A DNA stretch of 64,000 nucleotides from Oscillospiraceae bacterium (lineage in GTDB: Bacteria > Bacillota > Clostridia > Oscillospirales > UBA929): positions 1 through 64,000 of the forward strand of contig WRAI01000006.1 in assembly GCA_009780275.1 (NCBI GenBank), written 5' to 3'. The position numbers and the translations under genes are program-made. Positions 7,917 through 17,524 of this stretch are shown here, one piece after another; position 1 is the first letter of the stretch; every line of letters begins with the position of its first letter. The notes beneath the pieces were generated by a model. The model ran no database searches. It had not been told where the DNA came from and worked only from the letters and a program-made list of their open reading frames with translations.

Positions 7917-10900
7917 TTATATTCCGAACTCGATTTTACATGCCGCCCCATGGTTGCAATATTCGCACGGGTTCCTGCCGCCGCTTACGCAAGGCGCGGG
8001 CGCGATAACGCCTTCCGTCAAACGCAGGGTGAGGTCCTTGATTTTTTCGTTCGCGTCTTTACTTAAGCGGGCGTATTCGTTCGGATCGCTTAAATCCACC
8101 CCCGACATGCGGAACGCCTTTAGTAGTCCCGCTTCGCGCGCGGCGTCGTCCAAAAGTTGGTCGGTTTTAAGCAGCGGGTCGCCGATGGGGAAGTAGAAGA
8201 CGCCGCCGGGTTTGGGGTTTTTATTGGTCAGATCGGGGCTTTCCAGCATCGCGTTCATGTAAAGCATAAGCTGCAATTGCGTACCGCGCCGTACCTCGTC
8301 GGGATTAAAGCGGGCGCGGCCCGACTTGTAATCGATGATCCGTACGTATGTATTCCCGTCTTCGCCCTCCAGCAAGTCCGCACGGTCGATACGCCCCGAA
8401 AGGGAGAGGCTCCGTCCGTTGCCCAACGGGATGGGCGGCGCGGGGGGCAGGTCCAATTCCGTATAGGCGGGGTCGTACTCCCCCTGCTTAAGTTGTTCGC
8501 CCAACGCCCAAATCGACGCCGTGCAAACCCGCCGCGCTTTTTCCAATATATAGCGGTTGCGCGCGGAGCCGTGGTAAACCGTTGCGTTGGTTTCCTCGCT
8601 TTCGGGGACGAGCTCCCGTACGAGCGAACCTACGATTTCCTCGATTTCCGTTTTCGTGCGGGCTTGCCATTGGTACCGCCGCGCGAAATTGGCGACGACG
8701 TCATGGAATAGACTGCCCAAATCGGCGGGCATGATTTCATACAGCTTGCGCGGCTTGGCTTTGAGTAAATAAGTCATGTAATAAGCGAAGGGACAGCGGG
8801 CGTAGGCTTCCAAACGGGACGCCGCCGTGTATACCACCGGCCCGAAAAGGCGGTTTACGGATTTTGGGGAAAGCGAAGGCAACTTCTGACCTATTAGGTC
8901 AGAAGTTAACGGCACGTATTCACGCACGGGCGCGGCCGCTTTCGGTACGACCGCCGGAAACTGCGCCCGTATCGCCCGCACAACGGGCGACGGCCTCAAT
9001 ACCTTCCCGCCCGAATCGCCCTCCGCGTAAATAAAGGCGAGCGTATCGGACGGTTGGGACAACGCGCAATACAGCGCGTAGGATTGCTCGTTGACGCGCC
9101 CCGTTATATCTGGAGCGAGTTCAAGGTCGGCGTTGCGTAAGCGTTCGCGTTCGCCGTCGGTAAACAGCCCTTGCTCGGCGGGTAATGGGGGAAGCACTCC
9201 TTCGTTTGCGCCCAGCACGATCATGGCTTTTATCGCGGGGTATCTCGAGCGCCCCATATCACCCAGCACGACTTGGTCGAGCGTGGGCGGGATGCGCCCC
9301 AACCCCGCCTGCGAAAGCCCCGCGTCCAGCAAAACGGCGAACTCCCGCGGCGTGACAAGCGTATCGCCCAATATTTCAGCCAGCTTATCGAATACCTCGC
9401 ATATCTTCGGCCAAACCTGCTTATGCATCCGCGCGGTATCGTGGTTACCCGCGGCCATACATTCGTCGAACCAACGCGACAGCACCGCGGGGACGTCCAG
9501 CGCGTACAACAGATCGAAAACCTTACGGCAAACGGAAACGACCGAAGACTTCTTTTTAATCCGGTCGAAATCGCCCAACACGCGCATAAAACGTTGGCGG
9601 GCCGCTTCCGCGGCGGGGTCGGCCATTTCGTACCGCCAGCGGTACCCCGCGATGCCGTGCGCCGCCGCGTAGTTTTCCAATATATCCACGGCGTTACGGT
9701 CCAAATCGACCAGGCCCGTTTTTAGGAAGCGGAACACGCTGTCGTACCCGTAATTTCGGTTGACGATTTCGAACGCGGCGCGTATCAGCTCCGTTAACGG
9801 ATGTGACAGGATATCCGTTTCCGTATCCACGAAGAGGGGTATTTTTAACCTGTCGAACGAGAGGCGCAGAATCCCTTCGTACCGTTTGCGGTCGCCGCAC
9901 AATACGGCGATATCCTTAAAACGGTATCCCCGTTCCTGCACCCATTCGCATATACGGCTCGCGGCTGAAAGGACGGCGTCGTACGGATCGCGCGCGGGGA
10001 TTAATTCAATTGGGGAATTTGGGACGGCTCCAAGGGCAGAATCCCCATCGTTCCCCACGTTATATGTTCTCGCTTTACCTGCCCCTGCCGCGGGCGTAAA
10101 ATGCGATACGAAGAACGCCATGCACGGATTGTCGGCATGGCGGTAGTTGTTTTCCATGTAAATGGGCGGTAATAGTTCGATTCCCGCTTGTGCTGCGGTG
10201 CGGCTCAATCTTTCTTGCGTGGTGCGCGGGGCTTCGCACAGCGGATCGGTGAAGCGTTGCGTGTCCCGCGTGGTAAGCGTGACGCCCATGTAAGCGGAAC
10301 GTTTCATTATATGTAGTAATATTTGCCGTTCCTGCGGGGTGAAGCCCGAAAAACCGTCTACCCAAATGTATGCACCGTCCAAAAGCGGCAGCGCGCCTTC
10401 CGTAGCTTCCAACCTTTGCGCCAGCAAATCCAACAAATCATCGGTCAATAGATACCGTCCGCTGACTGCCTCACGGTACTTGGTAATTATCAACGCAAGG
10501 TCGGAGAGCTTCGCGGACAACGCGGGGTCTCCGGTTATTTCCGGGATGCCATGACGCGGGAGGGGAGGGATTCCGGCGACCGACTTCGCCTTCAAGGGAG
10601 CGGAATCCCTCCCCTCCCGTGTCTCCGGAGCCCCCATAATCCCCGAACCCTCCGATGTTCGTAAAAGTAAATCCTCAGCCGTTACCTTATAATGGTTCAA
10701 CTCCGTAAGCGTCTTCGCCAACGCTTCAACGAAGCCGGGTTTGTCGTGCGCGCTTTGGTAATATACAAACGAATCGGAATTTTCAAACAAAACCTTACGC
10801 AAAAGCATCGCCTTGGCCAATTCGTCCGCCATGCGCCCCGGCGGGCCGCCCAGCGCGGAAAACAAACGGTACGCCATCCGATTGAAGCTGAGTACCTGCA

Positions 10901-11105
10901 CCCGTACGGAAGCGGTGCGTTCCGCCAGCAGCAAACGTTCCGATTGCAAGGAGAACTGCTCCGGCACGAGGTAATACAGGGGCGCGTCAACGAAGGCGCA
11001 ATCGGTGCCGCCCGAAGGGGGCTGCGAACGGGTACGCTCGAGTTCCTTCAGGCAATGTGCCGTCTTACCCGCGCCCGGCGGGCCGAGGATGAATTGCAAC
11101 GGCAT
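7917..11105 (-). CDS. addB: AddB subunit of helicase-nuclease
   Basis: 1062 residues, near the usual 1100-1170 of AddB. Walker A GPPGAGKTAHC is at residues 8-18 and YLVPEQFSLQSERLLL near 48, a hallmark of AddB/RexB. The C terminus is a RecB-type nuclease: YARCPFAYYMTYLL, GSLFHDVV, then VRIIDYKSG (catalytic D and K) and a terminal CEYCNHGAAC, giving the Cys set that holds the 4Fe-4S cluster. With AddA it processes double-strand ends for RecA and degrades foreign linear DNA. Oddly no addA follows. Its ATG directly abuts the stop of the nitroreductase gene (TAAATG). A palindrome at 8881-8907 lies inside the frame. Confidence 0.88.
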   Translation of the reverse strand: MPLQFILGPPGAGKTAHCLKELERTRSQPPSGGTDCAFVDAPLYYLVPEQFSLQSERLLLAERTASVRVQVLSFNRMAYRLFSALGGPPGRMADELAKAMLLRKVLFENSDSFVYYQSAHDKPGFVEALAKTLTELNHYKVTAEDLLLRTSEGSGIMGAPETREGRDSAPLKAKSVAGIPPLPRHGIPEITGDPALSAKLSDLALIITKYREAVSGRYLLTDDLLDLLAQRLEATEGALPLLDGAYIWVDGFSGFTPQERQILLHIMKRSAYMGVTLTTRDTQRFTDPLCEAPRTTQERLSRTAAQAGIELLPPIYMENNYRHADNPCMAFFVSHFTPAAGAGKARTYNVGNDGDSALGAVPNSPIELIPARDPYDAVLSAASRICEWVQERGYRFKDIAVLCGDRKRYEGILRLSFDRLKIPLFVDTETDILSHPLTELIRAAFEIVNRNYGYDSVFRFLKTGLVDLDRNAVDILENYAAAHGIAGYRWRYEMADPAAEAARQRFMRVLGDFDRIKKKSSVVSVCRKVFDLLYALDVPAVLSRWFDECMAAGNHDTARMHKQVWPKICEVFDKLAEILGDTLVTPREFAVLLDAGLSQAGLGRIPPTLDQVVLGDMGRSRYPAIKAMIVLGANEGVLPPLPAEQGLFTDGERERLRNADLELAPDITGRVNEQSYALYCALSQPSDTLAFIYAEGDSGGKVLRPSPVVRAIRAQFPAVVPKAAAPVREYVPLTSDLIGQKLPSLSPKSVNRLFGPVVYTAASRLEAYARCPFAYYMTYLLKAKPRKLYEIMPADLGSLFHDVVANFARRYQWQARTKTEIEEIVGSLVRELVPESEETNATVYHGSARNRYILEKARRVCTASIWALGEQLKQGEYDPAYTELDLPPAPPIPLGNGRSLSLSGRIDRADLLEGEDGNTYVRIIDYKSGRARFNPDEVRRGTQLQLMLYMNAMLESPDLTNKNPKPGGVFYFPIGDPLLKTDQLLDDAAREAGLLKAFRMSGVDLSDPNEYARLSKDANEKIKDLTLRLTEGVIAPAPCVSGGRNPCEYCNHGAACKIEFGI
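8881..8907. repeat. 27-base palindrome inside addB
   Basis: AACTTCTGACC and its exact inverted copy flank the 5-base loop TATTA. It reads through in frame as part of addB. The same architecture, AACTTC-N5, 5-base loop, N5-GAAGTT, recurs at 19404-19430 with compensating changes in the N5 arms. Confidence 0.8.
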
Positions 11106-11627
11106 TTATTCGATCCAGATGACTTTCGCCTCGTCGTAGAAGCCCCGCGCGTTGGGGGATTCGTCACGCTCGCCGATTGCGATGATGTTGAAGGGGAGGT
11201 CACTTTCGCTTAGCTCCAACGCTTCCCGTACGGCTTTGATCAACGGTTCCTTCGGGTACACGCCGCACCAACAGGTACTTAGGCCCATCGCCTCGGCTTG
11301 GATCAGGATATTTTCCGTAGCCGCGCCCAGGTCCTGCGGGAAATACCCGCGCGCGATGCCGTCCTGCACGTTCTCCTGCGTTTCCGGCAGGGCGACCATC
11401 ACGATGGCGGCGGGGGCCTTGTACAGCATCTTCGCCCAGTTGTGCGCGTCGGCCAGTTTGTTGAGCGTTGTACGGCACGTAATGGCGATAAAACGCCAGG
11501 GACGTGTGTTGCACGCTGATGGCGAAAGCATCGCGGCTTCCAAAAGCGCTTTCAATTGTTCCTTGGATACGGGGGTGGATTTAAAGTTTCGGATGCTGCG
11601 GCGGGTGGAAATGGGTTGGATAACCAT
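11106..11627 (-). CDS. Nitroreductase-family flavoprotein
   Basis: 173 residues: ISTRRSIRNFKSTPV (FMN phosphate-binding Arg), MLSPSACNTRPWRFI, and LGAATENILIQAEAMGLSTCWCGVYP, the ordered signatures of the nitroreductase superfamily. Such homodimeric FMN enzymes reduce nitro compounds, quinones or flavins with NAD(P)H. AGGAGGGATTCACG precedes ATG 11627. A TATAAT lies near 11664-11669 in minus orientation, without a convincing -35. Its stop is fused to the addB start, so the two are probably one operon by chance or design. Confidence 0.88.
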   Translation of the reverse strand: MVIQPISTRRSIRNFKSTPVSKEQLKALLEAAMLSPSACNTRPWRFIAITCRTTLNKLADAHNWAKMLYKAPAAIVMVALPETQENVQDGIARGYFPQDLGAATENILIQAEAMGLSTCWCGVYPKEPLIKAVREALELSESDLPFNIIAIGERDESPNARGFYDEAKVIWIE

Positions 11628-11774
11628 CGTGAATCCCTCCTGCGTTTGAATAGGTTAATGCCGTTATTATATACATAAAACGAAGCGAATCACACGGATA
11701 TTGACAAAATTATTACATTCATGTTTCATAGGAAGCAATTTATTATTTAAACCGAACGATAAAGGGTGGTTTAT

Positions 11775-12341
11775 ATGCTTACGCTCCCCGCCGCGGAAGC
11801 GATCTTCCGCAAATATAATAAGGAAGCCTTTCACATCCGGCACGCGTTGACCGTCAGCGGCGTGCTCGGGTACTTCGCCCGCCGATACGACCCCGACCGC
11901 GAGGAATATTGGCGCGTTGTGGGTATACTGCACGATACGGACTTTGAATTGCATCCCGGCGCGCATTGCGTGGCGGGCATCGAACTCCTGCGCGCGGAAG
12001 ACGTACCCGAGGACATCATTTGCTCGGCTTTGAGCCACGGCTGGGGGATGACCGATTCGCCCTACGAACCGCGGCACGAAATGGAGAAAATCCTGTACGC
12101 CGTGGATGAACTCACCGGATTGATATGGGCGACGGCGCTAATGCGCCCGAGCAAATCCACGCAGGACCTCGAGCTCTCCAGCGTGAAGAAAAAGTTTAAG
12201 GATAAAAAATTCGCGGCGGGATGCTCGCGTGAAACGATAACAAAGGGCGCGGAAATGCTGGGCAGGACACTCGACGATTTGATCAGCGAGACGATCCTGG
12301 CTATGCGTTCCTGCGAAAGGGATGTGGAAGAAAATGCCTAA
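11775..12341 (+). CDS. HD-domain hydrolase
   Basis: 188 residues of the HDIG-type HD superfamily: HIRHALTVSGVLGYFA, then VVGILHDTDFE carrying the HD metal pair, and SALSHGWG and AVDELTGLIWATAL. The close family acts on small phosphorylated or nucleotide substrates, mostly uncharacterised. I chose ATG 11775, since AAGGGTGG is 6 bases upstream; an in-frame GTG is at 11766. A TTGACA stands at 11701-11706 with only a weak -10 after it. It overlaps tyrS by 8 bases. Confidence 0.78.
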   Translation: MLTLPAAEAIFRKYNKEAFHIRHALTVSGVLGYFARRYDPDREEYWRVVGILHDTDFELHPGAHCVAGIELLRAEDVPEDIICSALSHGWGMTDSPYEPRHEMEKILYAVDELTGLIWATALMRPSKSTQDLELSSVKKKFKDKKFAAGCSRETITKGAEMLGRTLDDLISETILAMRSCERDVEENA

Positions 12342-13563
12342 CGTATACAATACTTTAAAAGAACGCGGCTACATCGCCCAATGCACCCACGAGGACGAGC
12401 TGCGCGACTTGCTCGGCAAAGAATCTGTCACGTTCTACATGGGGTACGACCCTACCGCCGACAGCTTGACCACCGGCCATTTGTTAACCCTTATGGTGCA
12501 CAAGCATATGCAGGACGCGGGGCACCGGTTTATCACGCTCATGGGTACAGGTACGGGTATGATCGGCGACCCCGGAGACCGTACCGACATGCGGCGCGTC
12601 ATGACGCGCGAGGAAGTCAACCACAACATCGCTTGCTTTAAGGAACAATGCGCCCATTTCATTCGATACGGCGAAGGTGGCGCCATCATGGAGGAAAACG
12701 ATTGGCTGCTCGGTTTGTCGCTGGTGGATTTTATGCGCGACTACGGCGTGCATTTCAACGTCAACCGCATGTTGGCGGCCGAATGTTATAAATCACGTTT
12801 GGAAGAAGGGCTCACGGCGTTCGAACTCACCTACATGCTGATGCAGGCCTACGACTTCCTTGAACTCTACAAACGGTACAATTGCCGCTTGCAACTCGGC
12901 GGAAGCGACCAATGGGGTAATATCATCGCGGGTATCGACCTGATACGTAAAAAGGAAAACGTCCAAGTCTACGGCTTAACCAACGTTCTGCTTACCGCTT
13001 CGGACGGCAGTAAGATGGGAAAGTCCGCGGGCAACGCGGTTTGGCTTTCCGCGAAGAAAACCACCCCCTACGATTTCTACCAGCATTGGCGCAACACCGT
13101 GGATGCCGACGTGATCCGCAACCTTAAATGGTTTACCTTCCTGCCGCTGGATGAAATCCAAGCGATGGCGCAATGGCAGGGTGCGGAAATAAACCAAGCC
13201 AAGGATATACTCGCATACGAGGTGACCAAAATCGTCCACGGCGAAGGGGAAGCGCGTAAGGCGCAAGACGCGGCAAGAGCGTTGTTTGCCGGGGGCGGCG
13301 GGGAAGCGGAATCCATGCCCTGTACGGACATCCCGCGCGCGGAAGCGGAGGAAGGCATCAATATCGTGGTTTTGCTTGAAAAAACGGGTTTGGTCAAATC
13401 CCGCAGCGAGGCGCGCCAGCTCATCGCGCAGGGCGGTATTAAATTAAACGATACAAAGATAGAAAACCACGATCGGATAATCAACGTTAATGATTTTGAC
13501 GGTTCCGGTTTCCTGCTGATTCAAAAAGGGAAGAAGATATACCACCGGGGGCGCTTGGTATGA
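12334..13563 (+). CDS. tyrS: Tyrosyl-tRNA synthetase
   Basis: 409 residues. The class I HIGH-type motif is TGHLL within DPTADSLTTGHLL; the tyrosine pocket has LQLGGSDQWGNI, the classic TyrRS signature; the KMSKS loop is SKMGKSAG. An S4 RNA-binding domain closes the protein (KTGLVKSRSEARQLIAQGGIKLN). It charges tRNA-Tyr. ATG 12334 is chosen over a start 12 bases upstream; it overlaps the end of the HD gene by 8 bases. I see no T-box leader. Its stop overlaps the engB ATG. Confidence 0.96.
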   Translation: MPNVYNTLKERGYIAQCTHEDELRDLLGKESVTFYMGYDPTADSLTTGHLLTLMVHKHMQDAGHRFITLMGTGTGMIGDPGDRTDMRRVMTREEVNHNIACFKEQCAHFIRYGEGGAIMEENDWLLGLSLVDFMRDYGVHFNVNRMLAAECYKSRLEEGLTAFELTYMLMQAYDFLELYKRYNCRLQLGGSDQWGNIIAGIDLIRKKENVQVYGLTNVLLTASDGSKMGKSAGNAVWLSAKKTTPYDFYQHWRNTVDADVIRNLKWFTFLPLDEIQAMAQWQGAEINQAKDILAYEVTKIVHGEGEARKAQDAARALFAGGGGEAESMPCTDIPRAEAEEGINIVVLLEKTGLVKSRSEARQLIAQGGIKLNDTKIENHDRIINVNDFDGSGFLLIQKGKKIYHRGRLV

Positions 13564-14165
13564 GCGAGCGGGGCCCCATTGTCATCAACCGCGCCGAAAT
13601 CGCCGCCACGGCGGTGGAGCCGTCACAATTCCCGTCAACGGATTTACCCGAAATCGCCTTCGTGGGGCGTTCCAACGTGGGTAAATCCTCCCTGATTAAT
13701 GCCCTGCTGGGCCGCAAGAAACTGGCGCGCACCAGCCGTCAACCCGGAAAAACCCGCACGATCAATTTTTTCTCGGTGGAGGGTAAGCTCTATTTCGTGG
13801 ACCTTCCCGGCTACGGCTACGCCAAGGTTTCCAAGGCCGAGAAGGAAAAATGGGGCGTGATGGTGGAGGGTTACTTAAAAGACCGCGCGCCCTTACGGCA
13901 TATTTATCTGCTGATGGATATCCGCCACGAGCCGAGCGAAGGCGACCGCATGATATACAATTGGTGCAATTACTACGAACTGCCGTTTACGGTCGCGGCT
14001 ACCAAATGCGATAAACTTTCGCGCAATCAGATCGCGAAGCAAATAGCAATGCTGCGGCGCGAATTGGGGACGCGGGGTATTATCCCCTTTTCCGCCGAAA
14101 CGCACCAAGGGCGGGAAGAACTGTGGTCAGGCATAATAGACAGTTGCGGGCTTTATATGTTATAG
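13560..14165 (+). CDS. engB: Ribosome-biogenesis GTPase EngB/YsxC
   Basis: 201 residues with G1 GRSNVGKSSLIN, G2 region LARTSRQPGKTRTINF, G3 DLPGYGYAKVS and G4 TKCDKLS, exactly the YihA/YsxC pattern. It helps late assembly of the large ribosomal subunit. Start overlaps the tyrS stop as ATGA, so the two are translationally coupled. Confidence 0.96.
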   Translation: MSERGPIVINRAEIAATAVEPSQFPSTDLPEIAFVGRSNVGKSSLINALLGRKKLARTSRQPGKTRTINFFSVEGKLYFVDLPGYGYAKVSKAEKEKWGVMVEGYLKDRAPLRHIYLLMDIRHEPSEGDRMIYNWCNYYELPFTVAATKCDKLSRNQIAKQIAMLRRELGTRGIIPFSAETHQGREELWSGIIDSCGLYML

Positions 14166-14200
14166 TTTGGCAGAAAATACAATTTAAGGCGGGCGATTAA

Positions 14201-14629
14201 ATGGCAGAAAACGCTGTTACGGTTGGGAATATATACACGGGAACGGTGCTTAAGATCAAACCCTTCGGGGCGATCGTATCGCTGCCGGGGGGCGTGCCGG
14301 GCCTTGTGCATATATCGCAGATAACCAACGGGTACGTGCAAAACGTGGCCGATGTCCTTAATGTGGGCGACGAGGTGGACGTACGCGTCGTTTCCTACGA
14401 GGAAGCGTCGGGCAAGATTTCCCTCTCCATGAAGGACGTCCCCCAACAGTCGCACTACGCCTACGACGACGAAGAAACCAGCGAAGACGGCGAATATTCC
14501 TACCGTTACGATCCCCCCCCCGTGATATCAGCCGCGCAAGCGGCTTCTTTTGAAGAGAAATTCAAGTCCTGGCAAAAGATATCCAACGAGCGTATCGCCG
14601 GTATCAACCGGAGGAATAAAAGGAGGTAA
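14201..14629 (+). CDS. S1-domain RNA-binding protein
   Basis: 142 residues. An S1/OB fold fills residues 6-80: VGNIYTGTVLKIKPFGAIVSL, GLVHISQI, VGDEVDVRVVSYE, KISLSMKD. A charged, low-complexity acidic linker and a basic tail (NRRNKRR) follow. Similar small S1 proteins (YugI type) associate with ribosomes or RNA. AAGGCGGG lies upstream of ATG 14201. It probably shares the tyrS-engB transcript. Confidence 0.88.
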   Translation: MAENAVTVGNIYTGTVLKIKPFGAIVSLPGGVPGLVHISQITNGYVQNVADVLNVGDEVDVRVVSYEEASGKISLSMKDVPQQSHYAYDDEETSEDGEYSYRYDPPPVISAAQAASFEEKFKSWQKISNERIAGINRRNKRR

Positions 14630-14633
14630 ACGT

Positions 14634-16388
14634 ATGAAACAACGGTTTTTAACCTTACTGATCGTGGGTTTGTTTGCCTTGTTCGTTTCCGCTTGCGGCA
14701 ATAACGGCGGCGCAAGCGGTCAAGCGGGTTCGGACCACGACAGGCGCGGCGATGACCGCCGGGAATCAAGCGAAAACCCAAGTACGGGCAACACCCCCAA
14801 CGCCGTGCGCGCGCGTATGGATGTGGCGGCCGACCCCAAGGCCTTTTTGGCCAACGTATCGGAGGGCTTGTTCGGTTCGGTGCTGAGCAACATCGGCGGC
14901 TCGTCCGACGTGATCTCCAATATTTCGGGTAACCTTAACGGCGGGGTGACCGGACGGATGAACACGATGTTCTCCCTTAACGTAAACCCGCGGGAGGTTG
15001 ACCGTTGGGCACAGGAGTTCCCCGAAATTCGGGACGTGTTGGGCTTGATCCACCTCCTGTTGGACTCGGGGGTAAATGTCGAAGCGGCCTATAACCTCAA
15101 CGGCAACGATTTTTCCGGCGAGGTCAGCTTGGAATGGTTGTTAAACAACCAACGTATCCTGGGTTTTGACGCGCTGATGGTGGACGATACGGTTTATTTG
15201 GGCGTACCGGAGCTCTACGACAGATACATAGCCATTAACCTGCCGGACTTGGGTTTGGGCTTTAATTTAGCGGAGTTCCTGTACATGGCGCAGGACATCG
15301 AATCCTTTATGGACGACATGCTGGGTGAAATGCTCGGCGGCATGTTCGACGAGTTAATGCCCATCTTCGATTTATTGGAAAGGCATGAACGGGCTCTTGA
15401 CCGCTTGCTGGCTGAAGTGATCGACGCCGCTTTGGCCGAAATCAAGAACATTACCGTCACCGAAAACGTAAGCGTACAAGTCAACGAACGCCCCGTACGC
15501 TACACCGAAATGAACGTGTCGATCACCGAAACCGAGCTGGCCAACGCCGCCCGCGCCGCGATGGTCGTATTGCGCGACAGCCGCGATTTTACGGATATGG
15601 TCATCGATACGGCCAATACCTTCGGCTTCCCGGTAGAAGCGCGGGAAGTCCGTGATGTGCTGGATGAAATCATCAACGAATTCGACCCGTCGTATTTCGA
15701 TGATACGGTGTTTTTCACGATACAGATTTATTTGGACGCAAACAACTCGATTACGGGTATCCAATTCGGGCTGGGGGAAGTGCTGATCCGCGGCTTCCTC
15801 GACTTTAACCACGGCTACGAACTGACGATACACGACCGCAGCGTGTGGGACCCCGGCCGCATCGTGATCCGCGGCGAATTGCGCGGCCGTTCGGATAACT
15901 TCACGGGGGATTTGTGGATCGAATACGAGGACCGTTGGAGCAGTATGGCGGGAAGGCTGGGGACGTTCGATATCCGCTTCCAATCCTTGGACCGCTATTC
16001 CATACGCCTGACAACGGCTGTTTCCGATTGGTTCACTTTTGCGGGGGTAAGCCCGAACGATATGCTCCCGCCGATCTTCGCGGAATACGTGAACAACGCC
16101 GAAATCACCCTGCACATGGAAGCCGCGCCCAATTCGTCCCGTTTTATGCTGGAGTTGGCGGAACCGGTCAACCGTCTTTCCGCCCGGTTGGAAATGAACT
16201 TTGAGGAAAACGTACGCGTCAACGTCACCGCCCCCGCGAACACGATGGGGTTTGACCAAATCGACGTACTGCTGGGCAGGGATTTGTTTACGATATTGGG
16301 CAACGTTTCCGATTTGATAGCGCGGATAGAAGGAATGGGTTACGACGTTGGGATGCTGGATGTGCTGATTGGGGAATTGCTTTGGTAG
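14634..16388 (+). CDS. Large lipoprotein of unknown function
   Basis: 584 residues. Lipoprotein signal: RFLTLLIVGLFALFVSACG, lipobox Cys near residue 21, then a charged Gly/Asp/Arg-rich linker to about residue 60. The rest is soluble, rich in beta-type hydrophobic alternation, with no motif I recognise. The strong signal, AGGAGG before ATG 14634, and a terminator straight after it mark it as a genuine surface protein. It is the last gene of the tyrS-engB-S1 run. Confidence 0.75.
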   Translation: MKQRFLTLLIVGLFALFVSACGNNGGASGQAGSDHDRRGDDRRESSENPSTGNTPNAVRARMDVAADPKAFLANVSEGLFGSVLSNIGGSSDVISNISGNLNGGVTGRMNTMFSLNVNPREVDRWAQEFPEIRDVLGLIHLLLDSGVNVEAAYNLNGNDFSGEVSLEWLLNNQRILGFDALMVDDTVYLGVPELYDRYIAINLPDLGLGFNLAEFLYMAQDIESFMDDMLGEMLGGMFDELMPIFDLLERHERALDRLLAEVIDAALAEIKNITVTENVSVQVNERPVRYTEMNVSITETELANAARAAMVVLRDSRDFTDMVIDTANTFGFPVEAREVRDVLDEIINEFDPSYFDDTVFFTIQIYLDANNSITGIQFGLGEVLIRGFLDFNHGYELTIHDRSVWDPGRIVIRGELRGRSDNFTGDLWIEYEDRWSSMAGRLGTFDIRFQSLDRYSIRLTTAVSDWFTFAGVSPNDMLPPIFAEYVNNAEITLHMEAAPNSSRFMLELAEPVNRLSARLEMNFEENVRVNVTAPANTMGFDQIDVLLGRDLFTILGNVSDLIARIEGMGYDVGMLDVLIGELLW

Positions 16389-16409
16389 TGTGATATCGTG
16401 GTATATAAA

Positions 16410-16446
16410 AAGGTTGTCATGTGAAAACGTGACAGCCTTTTTTTGT
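16410..16446 (+). terminator. Intrinsic terminator after lipoprotein gene
   Basis: AAGGTTGTCA pairs with TGACAGCCTT (one G-U) round a 10-base loop, followed by a T-rich tail to 16446. Confidence 0.85.
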
Positions 16447-16462
16447 TGTAACGGGGGCGGGG

Positions 16463-16493
16463 TTGACTCGACCGTTGCGTGCGGCTTTATGAT
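16463..16493 (+). promoter_or_regulatory. Promoter with 19-base spacer before MerR gene
   Basis: TTGACT (16463-16468), 19 bases, TATGAT (16488-16493). The over-long spacer is typical of promoters twisted into activity by MerR-family regulators, and this one stands before a MerR gene; autoregulation is inference. Confidence 0.5.
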
Positions 16494-16523
16494 GGGTTTA
16501 TTAAAACATTATGGAGGTAAAGC

Positions 16524-17396
16524 ATGAGTGAGCTTAAAAAAATCCGCGAAATGTCAACGCAATATGGTATTTCCGCACGTGCCTTGAAATATTACGAGGA
16601 AATGGGGCTGATAACCAGTACCCGGAATGATGATTATGCGTACAGGCTTTATGACGAGGCTGCCGTACAACGGCTTGAACAAATCTTAATATTGCGCAAA
16701 CTGAACATCAGTATCAAGGACATTAAACGCATTTTCAATACATCCGGTTCAGAAGTTGTTTTAGAAGTGCTTGGAAAAAAAGTTGATGCCATCGACGAAG
16801 AAGTATCTCTCTTGCACGAACTTAAAGAGATAGTTTTGGATTTTATCCGTCAAATTGAGCAATCCGATTTCGGCAATGAATCTGATATAAAATTGTTATA
16901 TGAAAAAACAAGGGAAATCGAAGCCCAGTTTGTTAATGTAGATTACAACGGAAATATTACGAATGCAAATCGGTTGCTTGATGTAACGGATAAGTTAGCA
17001 AGAACACCTGAAATAATCCACAAACGTTCATATTGTTATTTAATTTTTAATTTAAAGGATGGAAAAAGCGTCATTGAAGCCTCTGAACTGTATTGCAAAG
17101 CCTTTGATGCGGAAAAAACATCCGAGGACACATCTGCGGGCGAATGGATTGACGGTTGGATTGGCATAAACATTAGGGTATTTAATTTTGGAATATTCAT
17201 ACAAGCAGTTGACATGCCCGGCAACAGGGGTGCATGTTGTATCAGTTTTGCAACTGAACAAGAACTGCGAAAAGCATATGAATTATTATCAAAAGATGCT
17301 AAAGAATCCAATCTTCACTTGGATTGGCATTGGACATCTTTAGCTGCGACCATAACAGATAAATTCGGTGTTGATTGGTTGTTTGCGTTGAATTAA
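16524..17396 (+). CDS. MerR-family regulator with VOC-like sensor domain
   Basis: 290 residues. N-terminal winged helix: REMSTQYGISARALKYYEEMGLI, RLYDEAAVQRLEQILILRKL, ISIKDIKRIF, the MerR signature. A coiled-coil linker spans about 85-120. The C-terminal part (about 150-290) ends in a glyoxalase/PhnB-like tract (EWIDGWIGINIRVFNFGIFI, MPGNRGACCISF) and probably senses a ligand or is an associated enzyme-like domain. ATGGAGG is 6 bases before the start. No target gene stands directly downstream. Confidence 0.8.
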   Translation: MSELKKIREMSTQYGISARALKYYEEMGLITSTRNDDYAYRLYDEAAVQRLEQILILRKLNISIKDIKRIFNTSGSEVVLEVLGKKVDAIDEEVSLLHELKEIVLDFIRQIEQSDFGNESDIKLLYEKTREIEAQFVNVDYNGNITNANRLLDVTDKLARTPEIIHKRSYCYLIFNLKDGKSVIEASELYCKAFDAEKTSEDTSAGEWIDGWIGINIRVFNFGIFIQAVDMPGNRGACCISFATEQELRKAYELLSKDAKESNLHLDWHWTSLAATITDKFGVDWLFALN

Positions 17397-17474
17397 ATAG
17401 CTACAGTCGAGCGCATTTATACAGTATCGACAAGTCAAAATTATCGTGCGCCCCATTGGGGGATAAAAGACAGC

Positions 17475-17522
17475 GGGCTTTGCTTTTATAAACTCAAACA
17501 ATTCTCCACAAAAGCAAAGCCC
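17475..17522. terminator. Possible bidirectional terminator
   Basis: A perfect 13-base stem (GGGCTTTGCTTTT at 17475-17487 with its complement at 17510-17522) round a 22-base loop, between the convergent MerR gene and rqcP. T-rich sequence follows on the minus side (TCTTTTATCC). The long loop lowers confidence. Confidence 0.5.
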
Positions 17523-17524
17523 CA

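Noticed and set aside
8881-8907. Terminator inside addB
   Set aside because: No T-run, and the frame continues with recognisable AddB sequence.
12250-12333. T-box riboswitch before tyrS
   Set aside because: The stretch is coding for the HD protein and no specifier loop or T-box sequence is visible.
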